A stretch of DNA of 64,000 nucleotides from Bilabrum cf. latius (Eukaryota; Bigyra: Bicosoecida; Bigyra; Bicosoecida): positions 2,788,387-2,852,386 of the forward strand of contig OZ237735.1 of NCBI GenBank assembly GCA_965178125.1. Reading direction: 5' to 3'. This document shows, in pieces, positions 55,160-64,000 of the stretch (the first letter of the stretch is position 1; every line of letters starts with the position of its first letter). A program made the position numbers and the translations under genes. The notes under the pieces were generated by a model. The model did no database searches and was not told the origin of the DNA. It saw only the letters and a list, made by a program, of their open reading frames with translations.

Positions 55160-55435
55160 TGGAGCTGCGGCAGGCTACGACGACTTCCGACTAAACGCTG
55201 GGATTCCTACTCGGCAAGCTTAACGTGGTATGCAAGCAGTTTCAAGATGCCGACGTACAAAAATCAGCTAGATACTGAGGCCTTCCATGATTCATCGTCT
55301 GCTGGCGATCCGCATGACGAGTGCGACTGCAGCAGCGAACTGTTGTGTGGTTGTGTGGTTGTATCGTTGTATGCGTGCATGAGCGAAGCAATGCAACCCA
55401 ATATCCTTATCCACAGCTCATCTATGTAGTTCCCC
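55160..55435. other. Last unique sequence before the subtelomeric repeats
   Basis: 276 bp with no supported gene. The plus-strand ORF ending near 55429 is antisense to RPC9 and not convincing. It ends where the 55-bp minisatellite starts. Confidence 0.5.
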
Positions 55436-55768
55436 TCGTCCACCGCCCAGCCGAACCACACCCATGCACCTCATCCACCGCCCATACCCCTCGTCCACCG
55501 CCCAGCCGAACCACACCCATGCACCTCATCCACCGCCCATACCCCTCGTCCACCGCCCAGCCGAACCACACCCATGCACCTCATCCACCGCCCATACCCC
55601 TCGTCCACCGACCAGCCGAACCACACCCATGCACCTCATCCACCGCCCATACCCCTTGTCCACCGACCAGCCGAACCACACCCATGCACCTCATCCACCG
55701 CCCATACCCCTCGTCCACCGACCAGCCGAACCACACCCATGCACCTCATCCACCGCCCATACCCCTTT
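55436..55768. repeat. 55-bp minisatellite, about six copies
   Basis: The 55-bp period is fixed by ATGCACCTC at 55464, 55519, 55574, 55629, 55684 and 55739. Copies 1-3 read CACCGCCCAGCC and copies 4-6 read CACCGACCAGCC; one copy also has CTTGTCC for CTCGTCC. Reading frames across it are artefacts of the repeat. Confidence 0.97.
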
Positions 55769-56188
55769 GGGGTTTAGGGTTAGGGTTAGGGTTAGGGTTA
55801 GGGTTAGGGTTAGGGTTAGGGTTAGGGTTAGGGTTAGGGTTAGGGTTAGGGTTAGGGTTAGGGTTAGGGTTAGGGTTAGGGTTAGGGTTAGGGTTAGGGT
55901 TAGGGTTAGGGTTAGGGTTAGGGTTAGGGTTAGGGTTAGGGTTAGGGTTAGGGTTAGGGTTAGGGTTAGGGTTAGGGTTAGGGTTAGGGTTAGGGTTAGG
56001 GTTAGGGTTAGGGTTAGGGTTAGGGTTAGGGTTAGGGTTAGGGTTAGGGTTAGGGTTAGGGTTAGGGTTAGGGTTAGGGTTAGGGTTAGGGTTAGGGTTA
56101 GGGTTAGGGTTAGGGTTAGGGTTAGGGTTAGGGTTAGGGTTAGGGTTAGGGTTAGGGTTAGGGTTAGGGTTAGGGTTAGGGTTAGGGT
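55769..56188. repeat. TTAGGG array 1 (420 bp), start of the subtelomere/telomere
   Basis: Tandem TTAGGG, G-rich strand pointing right, about 69 copies, opened by a single TTTAGGG. The orientation is that expected at the right end of a chromosome. It is the shortest complete array. Confidence 0.97.
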
Positions 56189-56866
56189 ATCTAATATAAA
56201 GTCAGGGACAGGGTCGGGGAAAAAATATTTTCATCTTCAATATTTGTCGAAAAACGACGTGCTACGATCTCGGCAACTACAGGTGATATGAAGACCGTTC
56301 AAACTGCATCGGGACGGCCTGGGGGCACAACATGGGCCAAATGTTCCCCAGGTTCCGTTCTGGCCGCGCGGCGCCGATATGGGTGTATGAAGAATTTCAC
56401 ACCGAAAAACGACGTGCTACGATCTCGGCAACTACAGGTGATATGAAGACCGTTCAAACTGCATCGGGACGGCCTGGGGGCACAACATGGGCCAAATGTT
56501 CCCCAGGTTCCGTTCTGGCCGCGCGGCGCCGATATGGGTGTATGAAGAATTTCACACCGAAAAACGACGTGCTACGATCTCGGCAACTACAGGTGATATG
56601 AAGACCGTTCAAACTGCATCGGGACGGCCTGGGGGCACAACATGGGCCAAATGTTCCCCAGGTTCCGTTCTGGCCGCGCGGCGCCGATATGGGTGTATGA
56701 AGAATTTCACACCGAAAAACGACGTGCTACGATCTCGGCAACTACAGGTGATATGAAGACCGTTCAAACTGCATCGGGACGGCCTGGGGGCAAAACATGG
56801 GCCAAATATTCCCCAGGTTCCGTTCTGGCCGCGCGGCGCCGATATGGGTGTATGAAGAATTTCACA
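56189..56866. repeat. Subtelomeric spacer 1: 58-bp leader + 4 x 155-bp repeat (678 bp)
   Basis: A 58-bp AT-rich leader (ATCTAATATAAAG...) is followed by four 155-bp units. Units 1-3 are the same, and unit 4 has two substitutions (CACAAC to CAAAAC; AAATGTT to AAATATT). An 89-codon ORF recurs in each unit but is a by-product of the repeat. Confidence 0.96.
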
Positions 56867-57585
56867 GGGTTTAGGGTTAGGGTTAGGGTTAGGGTTAGGG
56901 TTAGGGTTAGGGTTAGGGTTAGGGTTAGGGTTAGGGTTAGGGTTAGGGTTAGGGTTAGGGTTAGGGTTAGGGTTAGGGTTAGGGTTAGGGTTAGGGTTAG
57001 GGTTAGGGTTAGGGTTAGGGTTAGGGTTAGGGTTAGGGTTAGGGTTAGGGTTAGGGTTAGGGTTAGGGTTAGGGTTAGGGTTAGGGTTAGGGTTAGGGTT
57101 AGGGTTAGGGTTAGGGTTAGGGTTAGGGTTAGGGTTAGGGTTAGGGTTAGGGTTAGGGTTAGGGTTAGGGTTAGGGTTAGGGTTAGGGTTAGGGTTAGGG
57201 TTAGGGTTAGGGTTAGGGTTAGGGTTAGGGTTAGGGTTAGGGTTAGGGTTAGGGTTAGGGTTAGGGTTAGGGTTAGGGTTAGGGTTAGGGTTAGGGTTAG
57301 GGTTAGGGTTAGGGTTAGGGTTAGGGTTAGGGTTAGGGTTAGGGTTAGGGTTAGGGTTAGGGTTAGGGTTAGGGTTAGGGTTAGGGTTAGGGTTAGGGTT
57401 AGGGTTAGGGTTAGGGTTAGGGTTAGGGTTAGGGTTAGGGTTAGGGTTAGGGTTAGGGTTAGGGTTAGGGTTAGGGTTAGGGTTAGGGTTAGGGTTAGGG
57501 TTAGGGTTAGGGTTAGGGTTAGGGTTAGGGTTAGGGTTAGGGTTAGGGTTAGGGTTAGGGTTAGGGTTAGGGTTAGGGTTAGGGT
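56867..57585. repeat. TTAGGG array 2 (719 bp)
   Basis: Uninterrupted TTAGGG, opened by one TTTAGGG. Together with the next spacer it forms higher-order repeat unit 1 (1,397 bp). Confidence 0.97.
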
Positions 57586-58263
57586 ATCTAATATAAAGTC
57601 AGGGACAGGGTCGGGGAAAAAATATTTTCATCTTCAATATTTGTCGAAAAACGACGTGCTACGATCTCGGCAACTACAGGTGATATGAAGACCGTTCAAA
57701 CTGCATCGGGACGGCCTGGGGGCACAACATGGGCCAAATGTTCCCCAGGTTCCGTTCTGGCCGCGCGGCGCCGATATGGGTGTATGAAGAATTTCACACC
57801 GAAAAACGACGTGCTACGATCTCGGCAACTACAGGTGATATGAAGACCGTTCAAACTGCATCGGGACGGCCTGGGGGCACAACATGGGCCAAATGTTCCC
57901 CAGGTTCCGTTCTGGCCGCGCGGCGCCGATATGGGTGTATGAAGAATTTCACACCGAAAAACGACGTGCTACGATCTCGGCAACTACAGGTGATATGAAG
58001 ACCGTTCAAACTGCATCGGGACGGCCTGGGGGCACAACATGGGCCAAATGTTCCCCAGGTTCCGTTCTGGCCGCGCGGCGCCGATATGGGTGTATGAAGA
58101 ATTTCACACCGAAAAACGACGTGCTACGATCTCGGCAACTACAGGTGATATGAAGACCGTTCAAACTGCATCGGGACGGCCTGGGGGCAAAACATGGGCC
58201 AAATATTCCCCAGGTTCCGTTCTGGCCGCGCGGCGCCGATATGGGTGTATGAAGAATTTCACA
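57586..58263. repeat. Subtelomeric spacer 2 (678 bp)
   Basis: Same structure as 56189-56866, including the two unit-4 substitutions. I see no difference from it. Confidence 0.95.
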
Positions 58264-58994
58264 GGGTTTAGGGTTAGGGTTAGGGTTAGGGTTAGGGTTA
58301 GGGTTAGGGTTAGGGTTAGGGTTAGGGTTAGGGTTAGGGTTAGGGTTAGGGTTAGGGTTAGGGTTAGGGTTAGGGTTAGGGTTAGGGTTAGGGTTAGGGT
58401 TAGGGTTAGGGTTAGGGTTAGGGTTAGGGTTAGGGTTAGGGTTAGGGTTAGGGTTAGGGTTAGGGTTAGGGTTAGGGTTAGGGTTAGGGTTAGGGTTAGG
58501 GTTAGGGTTAGGGTTAGGGTTAGGGTTAGGGTTAGGGTTAGGGTTAGGGTTAGGGTTAGGGTTAGGGTTAGGGTTAGGGTTAGGGTTAGGGTTAGGGTTA
58601 GGGTTAGGGTTAGGGTTAGGGTTAGGGTTAGGGTTAGGGTTAGGGTTAGGGTTAGGGTTAGGGTTAGGGTTAGGGTTAGGGTTAGGGTTAGGGTTAGGGT
58701 TAGGGTTAGGGTTAGGGTTAGGGTTAGGGTTAGGGTTAGGGTTAGGGTTAGGGTTAGGGTTAGGGTTAGGGTTAGGGTTAGGGTTAGGGTTAGGGTTAGG
58801 GTTAGGGTTAGGGTTAGGGTTAGGGTTAGGGTTAGGGTTAGGGTTAGGGTTAGGGTTAGGGTTAGGGTTAGGGTTAGGGTTAGGGTTAGGGTTAGGGTTA
58901 GGGTTAGGGTTAGGGTTAGGGTTAGGGTTAGGGTTAGGGTTAGGGTTAGGGTTAGGGTTAGGGTTAGGGTTAGGGTTAGGGTTAGGGTTAGGGT
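58264..58994. repeat. TTAGGG array 3 (731 bp)
   Basis: Uninterrupted, opened by one TTTAGGG; two hexamers longer than array 2. Confidence 0.97.
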
Positions 58995-59672
58995 ATCTAA
59001 TATAAAGTCAGGGACAGGGTCGGGGAAAAAATATTTTCATCTTCAATATTTGTCGAAAAACGACGTGCTACGATCTCGGCAACTACAGGTGATATGAAGA
59101 CCGTTCAAACTGCATCGGGACGGCCTGGGGGCACAACATGGGCCAAATGTTCCCCAGGTTCCGTTCTGGCCGCGCGGCGCCGATATGGGTGTATGAAGAA
59201 TTTCACACCGAAAAACGACGTGCTACGATCTCGGCAACTACAGGTGATATGAAGACCGTTCAAACTGCATCGGGACGGCCTGGGGGCACAACATGGGCCA
59301 AATGTTCCCCAGGTTCCGTTCTGGCCGCGCGGCGCCGATATGGGTGTATGAAGAATTTCACACCGAAAAACGACGTGCTACGATCTCGGCAACTACAGGT
59401 GATATGAAGACCGTTCAAACTGCATCGGGACGGCCTGGGGGCACAACATGGGCCAAATGTTCCCCAGGTTCCGTTCTGGCCGCGCGGCGCCGATATGGGT
59501 GTATGAAGAATTTCACACCGAAAAACGACGTGCTACGATCTCGGCAACTACAGGTGATATGAAGACCGTTCAAACTGCATCGGGACGGCCTGGGGGCAAA
59601 ACATGGGCCAAATATTCCCCAGGTTCCGTTCTGGCCGCGCGGCGCCGATATGGGTGTATGAAGAATTTCACA
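58995..59672. repeat. Subtelomeric spacer 3 (678 bp)
   Basis: Same as the other spacers. Confidence 0.95.
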
Positions 59673-60373
59673 GGGTTTAGGGTTAGGGTTAGGGTTAGGG
59701 TTAGGGTTAGGGTTAGGGTTAGGGTTAGGGTTAGGGTTAGGGTTAGGGTTAGGGTTAGGGTTAGGGTTAGGGTTAGGGTTAGGGTTAGGGTTAGGGTTAG
59801 GGTTAGGGTTAGGGTTAGGGTTAGGGTTAGGGTTAGGGTTAGGGTTAGGGTTAGGGTTAGGGTTAGGGTTAGGGTTAGGGTTAGGGTTAGGGTTAGGGTT
59901 AGGGTTAGGGTTAGGGTTAGGGTTAGGGTTAGGGTTAGGGTTAGGGTTAGGGTTAGGGTTAGGGTTAGGGTTAGGGTTAGGGTTAGGGTTAGGGTTAGGG
60001 TTAGGGTTAGGGTTAGGGTTAGGGTTAGGGTTAGGGTTAGGGTTAGGGTTAGGGTTAGGGTTAGGGTTAGGGTTAGGGTTAGGGTTAGGGTTAGGGTTAG
60101 GGTTAGGGTTAGGGTTAGGGTTAGGGTTAGGGTTAGGGTTAGGGTTAGGGTTAGGGTTAGGGTTAGGGTTAGGGTTAGGGTTAGGGTTAGGGTTAGGGTT
60201 AGGGTTAGGGTTAGGGTTAGGGTTAGGGTTAGGGTTAGGGTTAGGGTTAGGGTTAGGGTTAGGGTTAGGGTTAGGGTTAGGGTTAGGGTTAGGGTTAGGG
60301 TTAGGGTTAGGGTTAGGGTTAGGGTTAGGGTTAGGGTTAGGGTTAGGGTTAGGGTTAGGGTTAGGGTTAGGGT
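59673..60373. repeat. TTAGGG array 4 (701 bp)
   Basis: Uninterrupted; the shortest of the five complete internal arrays. Confidence 0.97.
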
Positions 60374-61051
60374 ATCTAATATAAAGTCAGGGACAGGGTC
60401 GGGGAAAAAATATTTTCATCTTCAATATTTGTCGAAAAACGACGTGCTACGATCTCGGCAACTACAGGTGATATGAAGACCGTTCAAACTGCATCGGGAC
60501 GGCCTGGGGGCACAACATGGGCCAAATGTTCCCCAGGTTCCGTTCTGGCCGCGCGGCGCCGATATGGGTGTATGAAGAATTTCACACCGAAAAACGACGT
60601 GCTACGATCTCGGCAACTACAGGTGATATGAAGACCGTTCAAACTGCATCGGGACGGCCTGGGGGCACAACATGGGCCAAATGTTCCCCAGGTTCCGTTC
60701 TGGCCGCGCGGCGCCGATATGGGTGTATGAAGAATTTCACACCGAAAAACGACGTGCTACGATCTCGGCAACTACAGGTGATATGAAGACCGTTCAAACT
60801 GCATCGGGACGGCCTGGGGGCACAACATGGGCCAAATGTTCCCCAGGTTCCGTTCTGGCCGCGCGGCGCCGATATGGGTGTATGAAGAATTTCACACCGA
60901 AAAACGACGTGCTACGATCTCGGCAACTACAGGTGATATGAAGACCGTTCAAACTGCATCGGGACGGCCTGGGGGCAAAACATGGGCCAAATATTCCCCA
61001 GGTTCCGTTCTGGCCGCGCGGCGCCGATATGGGTGTATGAAGAATTTCACA
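60374..61051. repeat. Subtelomeric spacer 4 (678 bp)
   Basis: Same as the other spacers. Confidence 0.95.
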
Positions 61052-61800
61052 GGGTTTAGGGTTAGGGTTAGGGTTAGGGTTAGGGTTAGGGTTAGGGTTA
61101 GGGTTAGGGTTAGGGTTAGGGTTAGGGTTAGGGTTAGGGTTAGGGTTAGGGTTAGGGTTAGGGTTAGGGTTAGGGTTAGGGTTAGGGTTAGGGTTAGGGT
61201 TAGGGTTAGGGTTAGGGTTAGGGTTAGGGTTAGGGTTAGGGTTAGGGTTAGGGTTAGGGTTAGGGTTAGGGTTAGGGTTAGGGTTAGGGTTAGGGTTAGG
61301 GTTAGGGTTAGGGTTAGGGTTAGGGTTAGGGTTAGGGTTAGGGTTAGGGTTAGGGTTAGGGTTAGGGTTAGGGTTAGGGTTAGGGTTAGGGTTAGGGTTA
61401 GGGTTAGGGTTAGGGTTAGGGTTAGGGTTAGGGTTAGGGTTAGGGTTAGGGTTAGGGTTAGGGTTAGGGTTAGGGTTAGGGTTAGGGTTAGGGTTAGGGT
61501 TAGGGTTAGGGTTAGGGTTAGGGTTAGGGTTAGGGTTAGGGTTAGGGTTAGGGTTAGGGTTAGGGTTAGGGTTAGGGTTAGGGTTAGGGTTAGGGTTAGG
61601 GTTAGGGTTAGGGTTAGGGTTAGGGTTAGGGTTAGGGTTAGGGTTAGGGTTAGGGTTAGGGTTAGGGTTAGGGTTAGGGTTAGGGTTAGGGTTAGGGTTA
61701 GGGTTAGGGTTAGGGTTAGGGTTAGGGTTAGGGTTAGGGTTAGGGTTAGGGTTAGGGTTAGGGTTAGGGTTAGGGTTAGGGTTAGGGTTAGGGTTAGGGT
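61052..61800. repeat. TTAGGG array 5 (749 bp)
   Basis: Uninterrupted; the longest complete array. Confidence 0.97.
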
Positions 61801-62478
61801 ATCTAATATAAAGTCAGGGACAGGGTCGGGGAAAAAATATTTTCATCTTCAATATTTGTCGAAAAACGACGTGCTACGATCTCGGCAACTACAGGTGATA
61901 TGAAGACCGTTCAAACTGCATCGGGACGGCCTGGGGGCACAACATGGGCCAAATGTTCCCCAGGTTCCGTTCTGGCCGCGCGGCGCCGATATGGGTGTAT
62001 GAAGAATTTCACACCGAAAAACGACGTGCTACGATCTCGGCAACTACAGGTGATATGAAGACCGTTCAAACTGCATCGGGACGGCCTGGGGGCACAACAT
62101 GGGCCAAATGTTCCCCAGGTTCCGTTCTGGCCGCGCGGCGCCGATATGGGTGTATGAAGAATTTCACACCGAAAAACGACGTGCTACGATCTCGGCAACT
62201 ACAGGTGATATGAAGACCGTTCAAACTGCATCGGGACGGCCTGGGGGCACAACATGGGCCAAATGTTCCCCAGGTTCCGTTCTGGCCGCGCGGCGCCGAT
62301 ATGGGTGTATGAAGAATTTCACACCGAAAAACGACGTGCTACGATCTCGGCAACTACAGGTGATATGAAGACCGTTCAAACTGCATCGGGACGGCCTGGG
62401 GGCAAAACATGGGCCAAATATTCCCCAGGTTCCGTTCTGGCCGCGCGGCGCCGATATGGGTGTATGAAGAATTTCACA
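61801..62478. repeat. Subtelomeric spacer 5 (678 bp)
   Basis: Same as the other spacers. Confidence 0.95.
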
Positions 62479-63191
62479 GGGTTTAGGGTTAGGGTTAGGG
62501 TTAGGGTTAGGGTTAGGGTTAGGGTTAGGGTTAGGGTTAGGGTTAGGGTTAGGGTTAGGGTTAGGGTTAGGGTTAGGGTTAGGGTTAGGGTTAGGGTTAG
62601 GGTTAGGGTTAGGGTTAGGGTTAGGGTTAGGGTTAGGGTTAGGGTTAGGGTTAGGGTTAGGGTTAGGGTTAGGGTTAGGGTTAGGGTTAGGGTTAGGGTT
62701 AGGGTTAGGGTTAGGGTTAGGGTTAGGGTTAGGGTTAGGGTTAGGGTTAGGGTTAGGGTTAGGGTTAGGGTTAGGGTTAGGGTTAGGGTTAGGGTTAGGG
62801 TTAGGGTTAGGGTTAGGGTTAGGGTTAGGGTTAGGGTTAGGGTTAGGGTTAGGGTTAGGGTTAGGGTTAGGGTTAGGGTTAGGGTTAGGGTTAGGGTTAG
62901 GGTTAGGGTTAGGGTTAGGGTTAGGGTTAGGGTTAGGGTTAGGGTTAGGGTTAGGGTTAGGGTTAGGGTTAGGGTTAGGGTTAGGGTTAGGGTTAGGGTT
63001 AGGGTTAGGGTTAGGGTTAGGGTTAGGGTTAGGGTTAGGGTTAGGGTTAGGGTTAGGGTTAGGGTTAGGGTTAGGGTTAGGGTTAGGGTTAGGGTTAGGG
63101 TTAGGGTTAGGGTTAGGGTTAGGGTTAGGGTTAGGGTTAGGGTTAGGGTTAGGGTTAGGGTTAGGGTTAGGGTTAGGGTTAGGGTTAGGGT
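62479..63191. repeat. TTAGGG array 6 (713 bp)
   Basis: Uninterrupted, opened by one TTTAGGG. Confidence 0.97.
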
Positions 63192-63869
63192 ATCTAATAT
63201 AAAGTCAGGGACAGGGTCGGGGAAAAAATATTTTCATCTTCAATATTTGTCGAAAAACGACGTGCTACGATCTCGGCAACTACAGGTGATATGAAGACCG
63301 TTCAAACTGCATCGGGACGGCCTGGGGGCACAACATGGGCCAAATGTTCCCCAGGTTCCGTTCTGGCCGCGCGGCGCCGATATGGGTGTATGAAGAATTT
63401 CACACCGAAAAACGACGTGCTACGATCTCGGCAACTACAGGTGATATGAAGACCGTTCAAACTGCATCGGGACGGCCTGGGGGCACAACATGGGCCAAAT
63501 GTTCCCCAGGTTCCGTTCTGGCCGCGCGGCGCCGATATGGGTGTATGAAGAATTTCACACCGAAAAACGACGTGCTACGATCTCGGCAACTACAGGTGAT
63601 ATGAAGACCGTTCAAACTGCATCGGGACGGCCTGGGGGCACAACATGGGCCAAATGTTCCCCAGGTTCCGTTCTGGCCGCGCGGCGCCGATATGGGTGTA
63701 TGAAGAATTTCACACCGAAAAACGACGTGCTACGATCTCGGCAACTACAGGTGATATGAAGACCGTTCAAACTGCATCGGGACGGCCTGGGGGCAAAACA
63801 TGGGCCAAATATTCCCCAGGTTCCGTTCTGGCCGCGCGGCGCCGATATGGGTGTATGAAGAATTTCACA
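63192..63869. repeat. Subtelomeric spacer 6 (678 bp)
   Basis: Same as the other spacers. Confidence 0.95.
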
Positions 63870-64000
63870 GGGTTTAGGGTTAGGGTTAGGGTTAGGGTTA
63901 GGGTTAGGGTTAGGGTTAGGGTTAGGGTTAGGGTTAGGGTTAGGGTTAGGGTTAGGGTTAGGGTTAGGGTTAGGGTTAGGGTTAGGGTTAGGGTTAGGGT
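63870..64000. repeat. TTAGGG array 7, continues past the window
   Basis: The array runs off the right edge, so either more higher-order units or the terminal telomere follow. Confidence 0.97.

Noticed and set aside
55321-56291. Long plus-strand ORFs of about 275-360 codons through the TTAGGG arrays (RVRVRV or LGLGLG runs)
   Set aside because: A 6-bp repeat without a stop in two frames gives these automatically; they are not genes.
56332-63759. An 89-codon ORF repeated in each 155-bp unit
   Set aside because: It overlaps itself across units, begins at an arbitrary ATG of the repeat and has no protein-like composition.
56189-63869. CRISPR array
   Set aside because: Units are 155 bp with no short repeat/unique spacer pattern, in a eukaryotic subtelomere.
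1-64000. Bacterial or viral origin of the window
   Set aside because: Introns, splicing factors, kinesin, EED and telomere arrays show a eukaryotic nuclear chromosome; no viral genes were seen.

Overview
This is the right end of a chromosome from a gene-dense, GC-rich nuclear genome of a eukaryote, probably unicellular. The evidence is 12 short GT-AG introns, eukaryote-only proteins (SF3A2, pinin, GINS3, INCENP, a kinesin-6, EED, a SNARE, RPC9, DDX55) and TTAGGG arrays running off the right edge. A complete Zn2Cys6 transcription factor with a fungal-type middle region hints at fungi or a fungus-related lineage (some amoebozoans also carry such factors), but I cannot name the species.

The central observation is a non-standard nuclear code. 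Nearly every recognisable gene is interrupted by in-frame TAG, and reading TAG as glutamine restores full-length proteins. I count about 80 in-frame TAGs in about 21 gene models, and no model ends in TAG: stops are TGA (most) or TAA (three). At conserved positions the TAG falls where the family has Gln: two sites in EED, the PYQ motif of the family III CoA-transferase, the Gln before VY in the kinesin motor, and a Q/E/R repeat in INCENP. This corresponds to NCBI translation table 15. All models below use it; with the standard code most genes look like strings of fragments.

Layout. 1-6.5 kb: SF3A2 (partial), an ankyrin protein, GINS3, and a divergent pair of a sugar-acid dehydratase (IlvD/EDD, arabonate type) and an L-arabinokinase-like GHMP kinase. 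6.5-20.8 kb: a Qc-SNARE, a CoA-transferase, an unknown coiled-coil protein, an ammonium-transporter homologue, a very large unknown protein with a UIM-like motif, and a fold-type II PLP enzyme. 20.9-36.3 kb: INCENP, a YbjQ-family protein, pyruvate kinase, kinesin-6, a UBL-PUB-UBX p97 cofactor and pinin. 36.5-55.2 kb: a giant Zn2Cys6 factor, a membrane cyclophilin, small and multi-pass membrane proteins, a secreted protein, a secreted B-lectin protein, EED, DDX55/Spb4 and RPC9. 55.4-64 kb: a 55-bp minisatellite, then six copies of a higher-order repeat, each a 678-bp spacer (58-bp leader plus four 155-bp units) between TTAGGG arrays of about 700-750 bp.

Introns are 89-105 nt, start GTGAG or GTAAG, end in GCAG, and lie near the 5' ends of genes. 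Divergent neighbours are separated by only about 130-200 bp. INCENP and kinesin-6 act together in cytokinesis in other eukaryotes; SF3A2 and pinin are splicing factors; EED implies PRC2-type chromatin silencing. I found no tRNA, rRNA, CRISPR or convincing mobile element. Splice sites and codon meaning are inferred from reading and family comparison only; no search was run.
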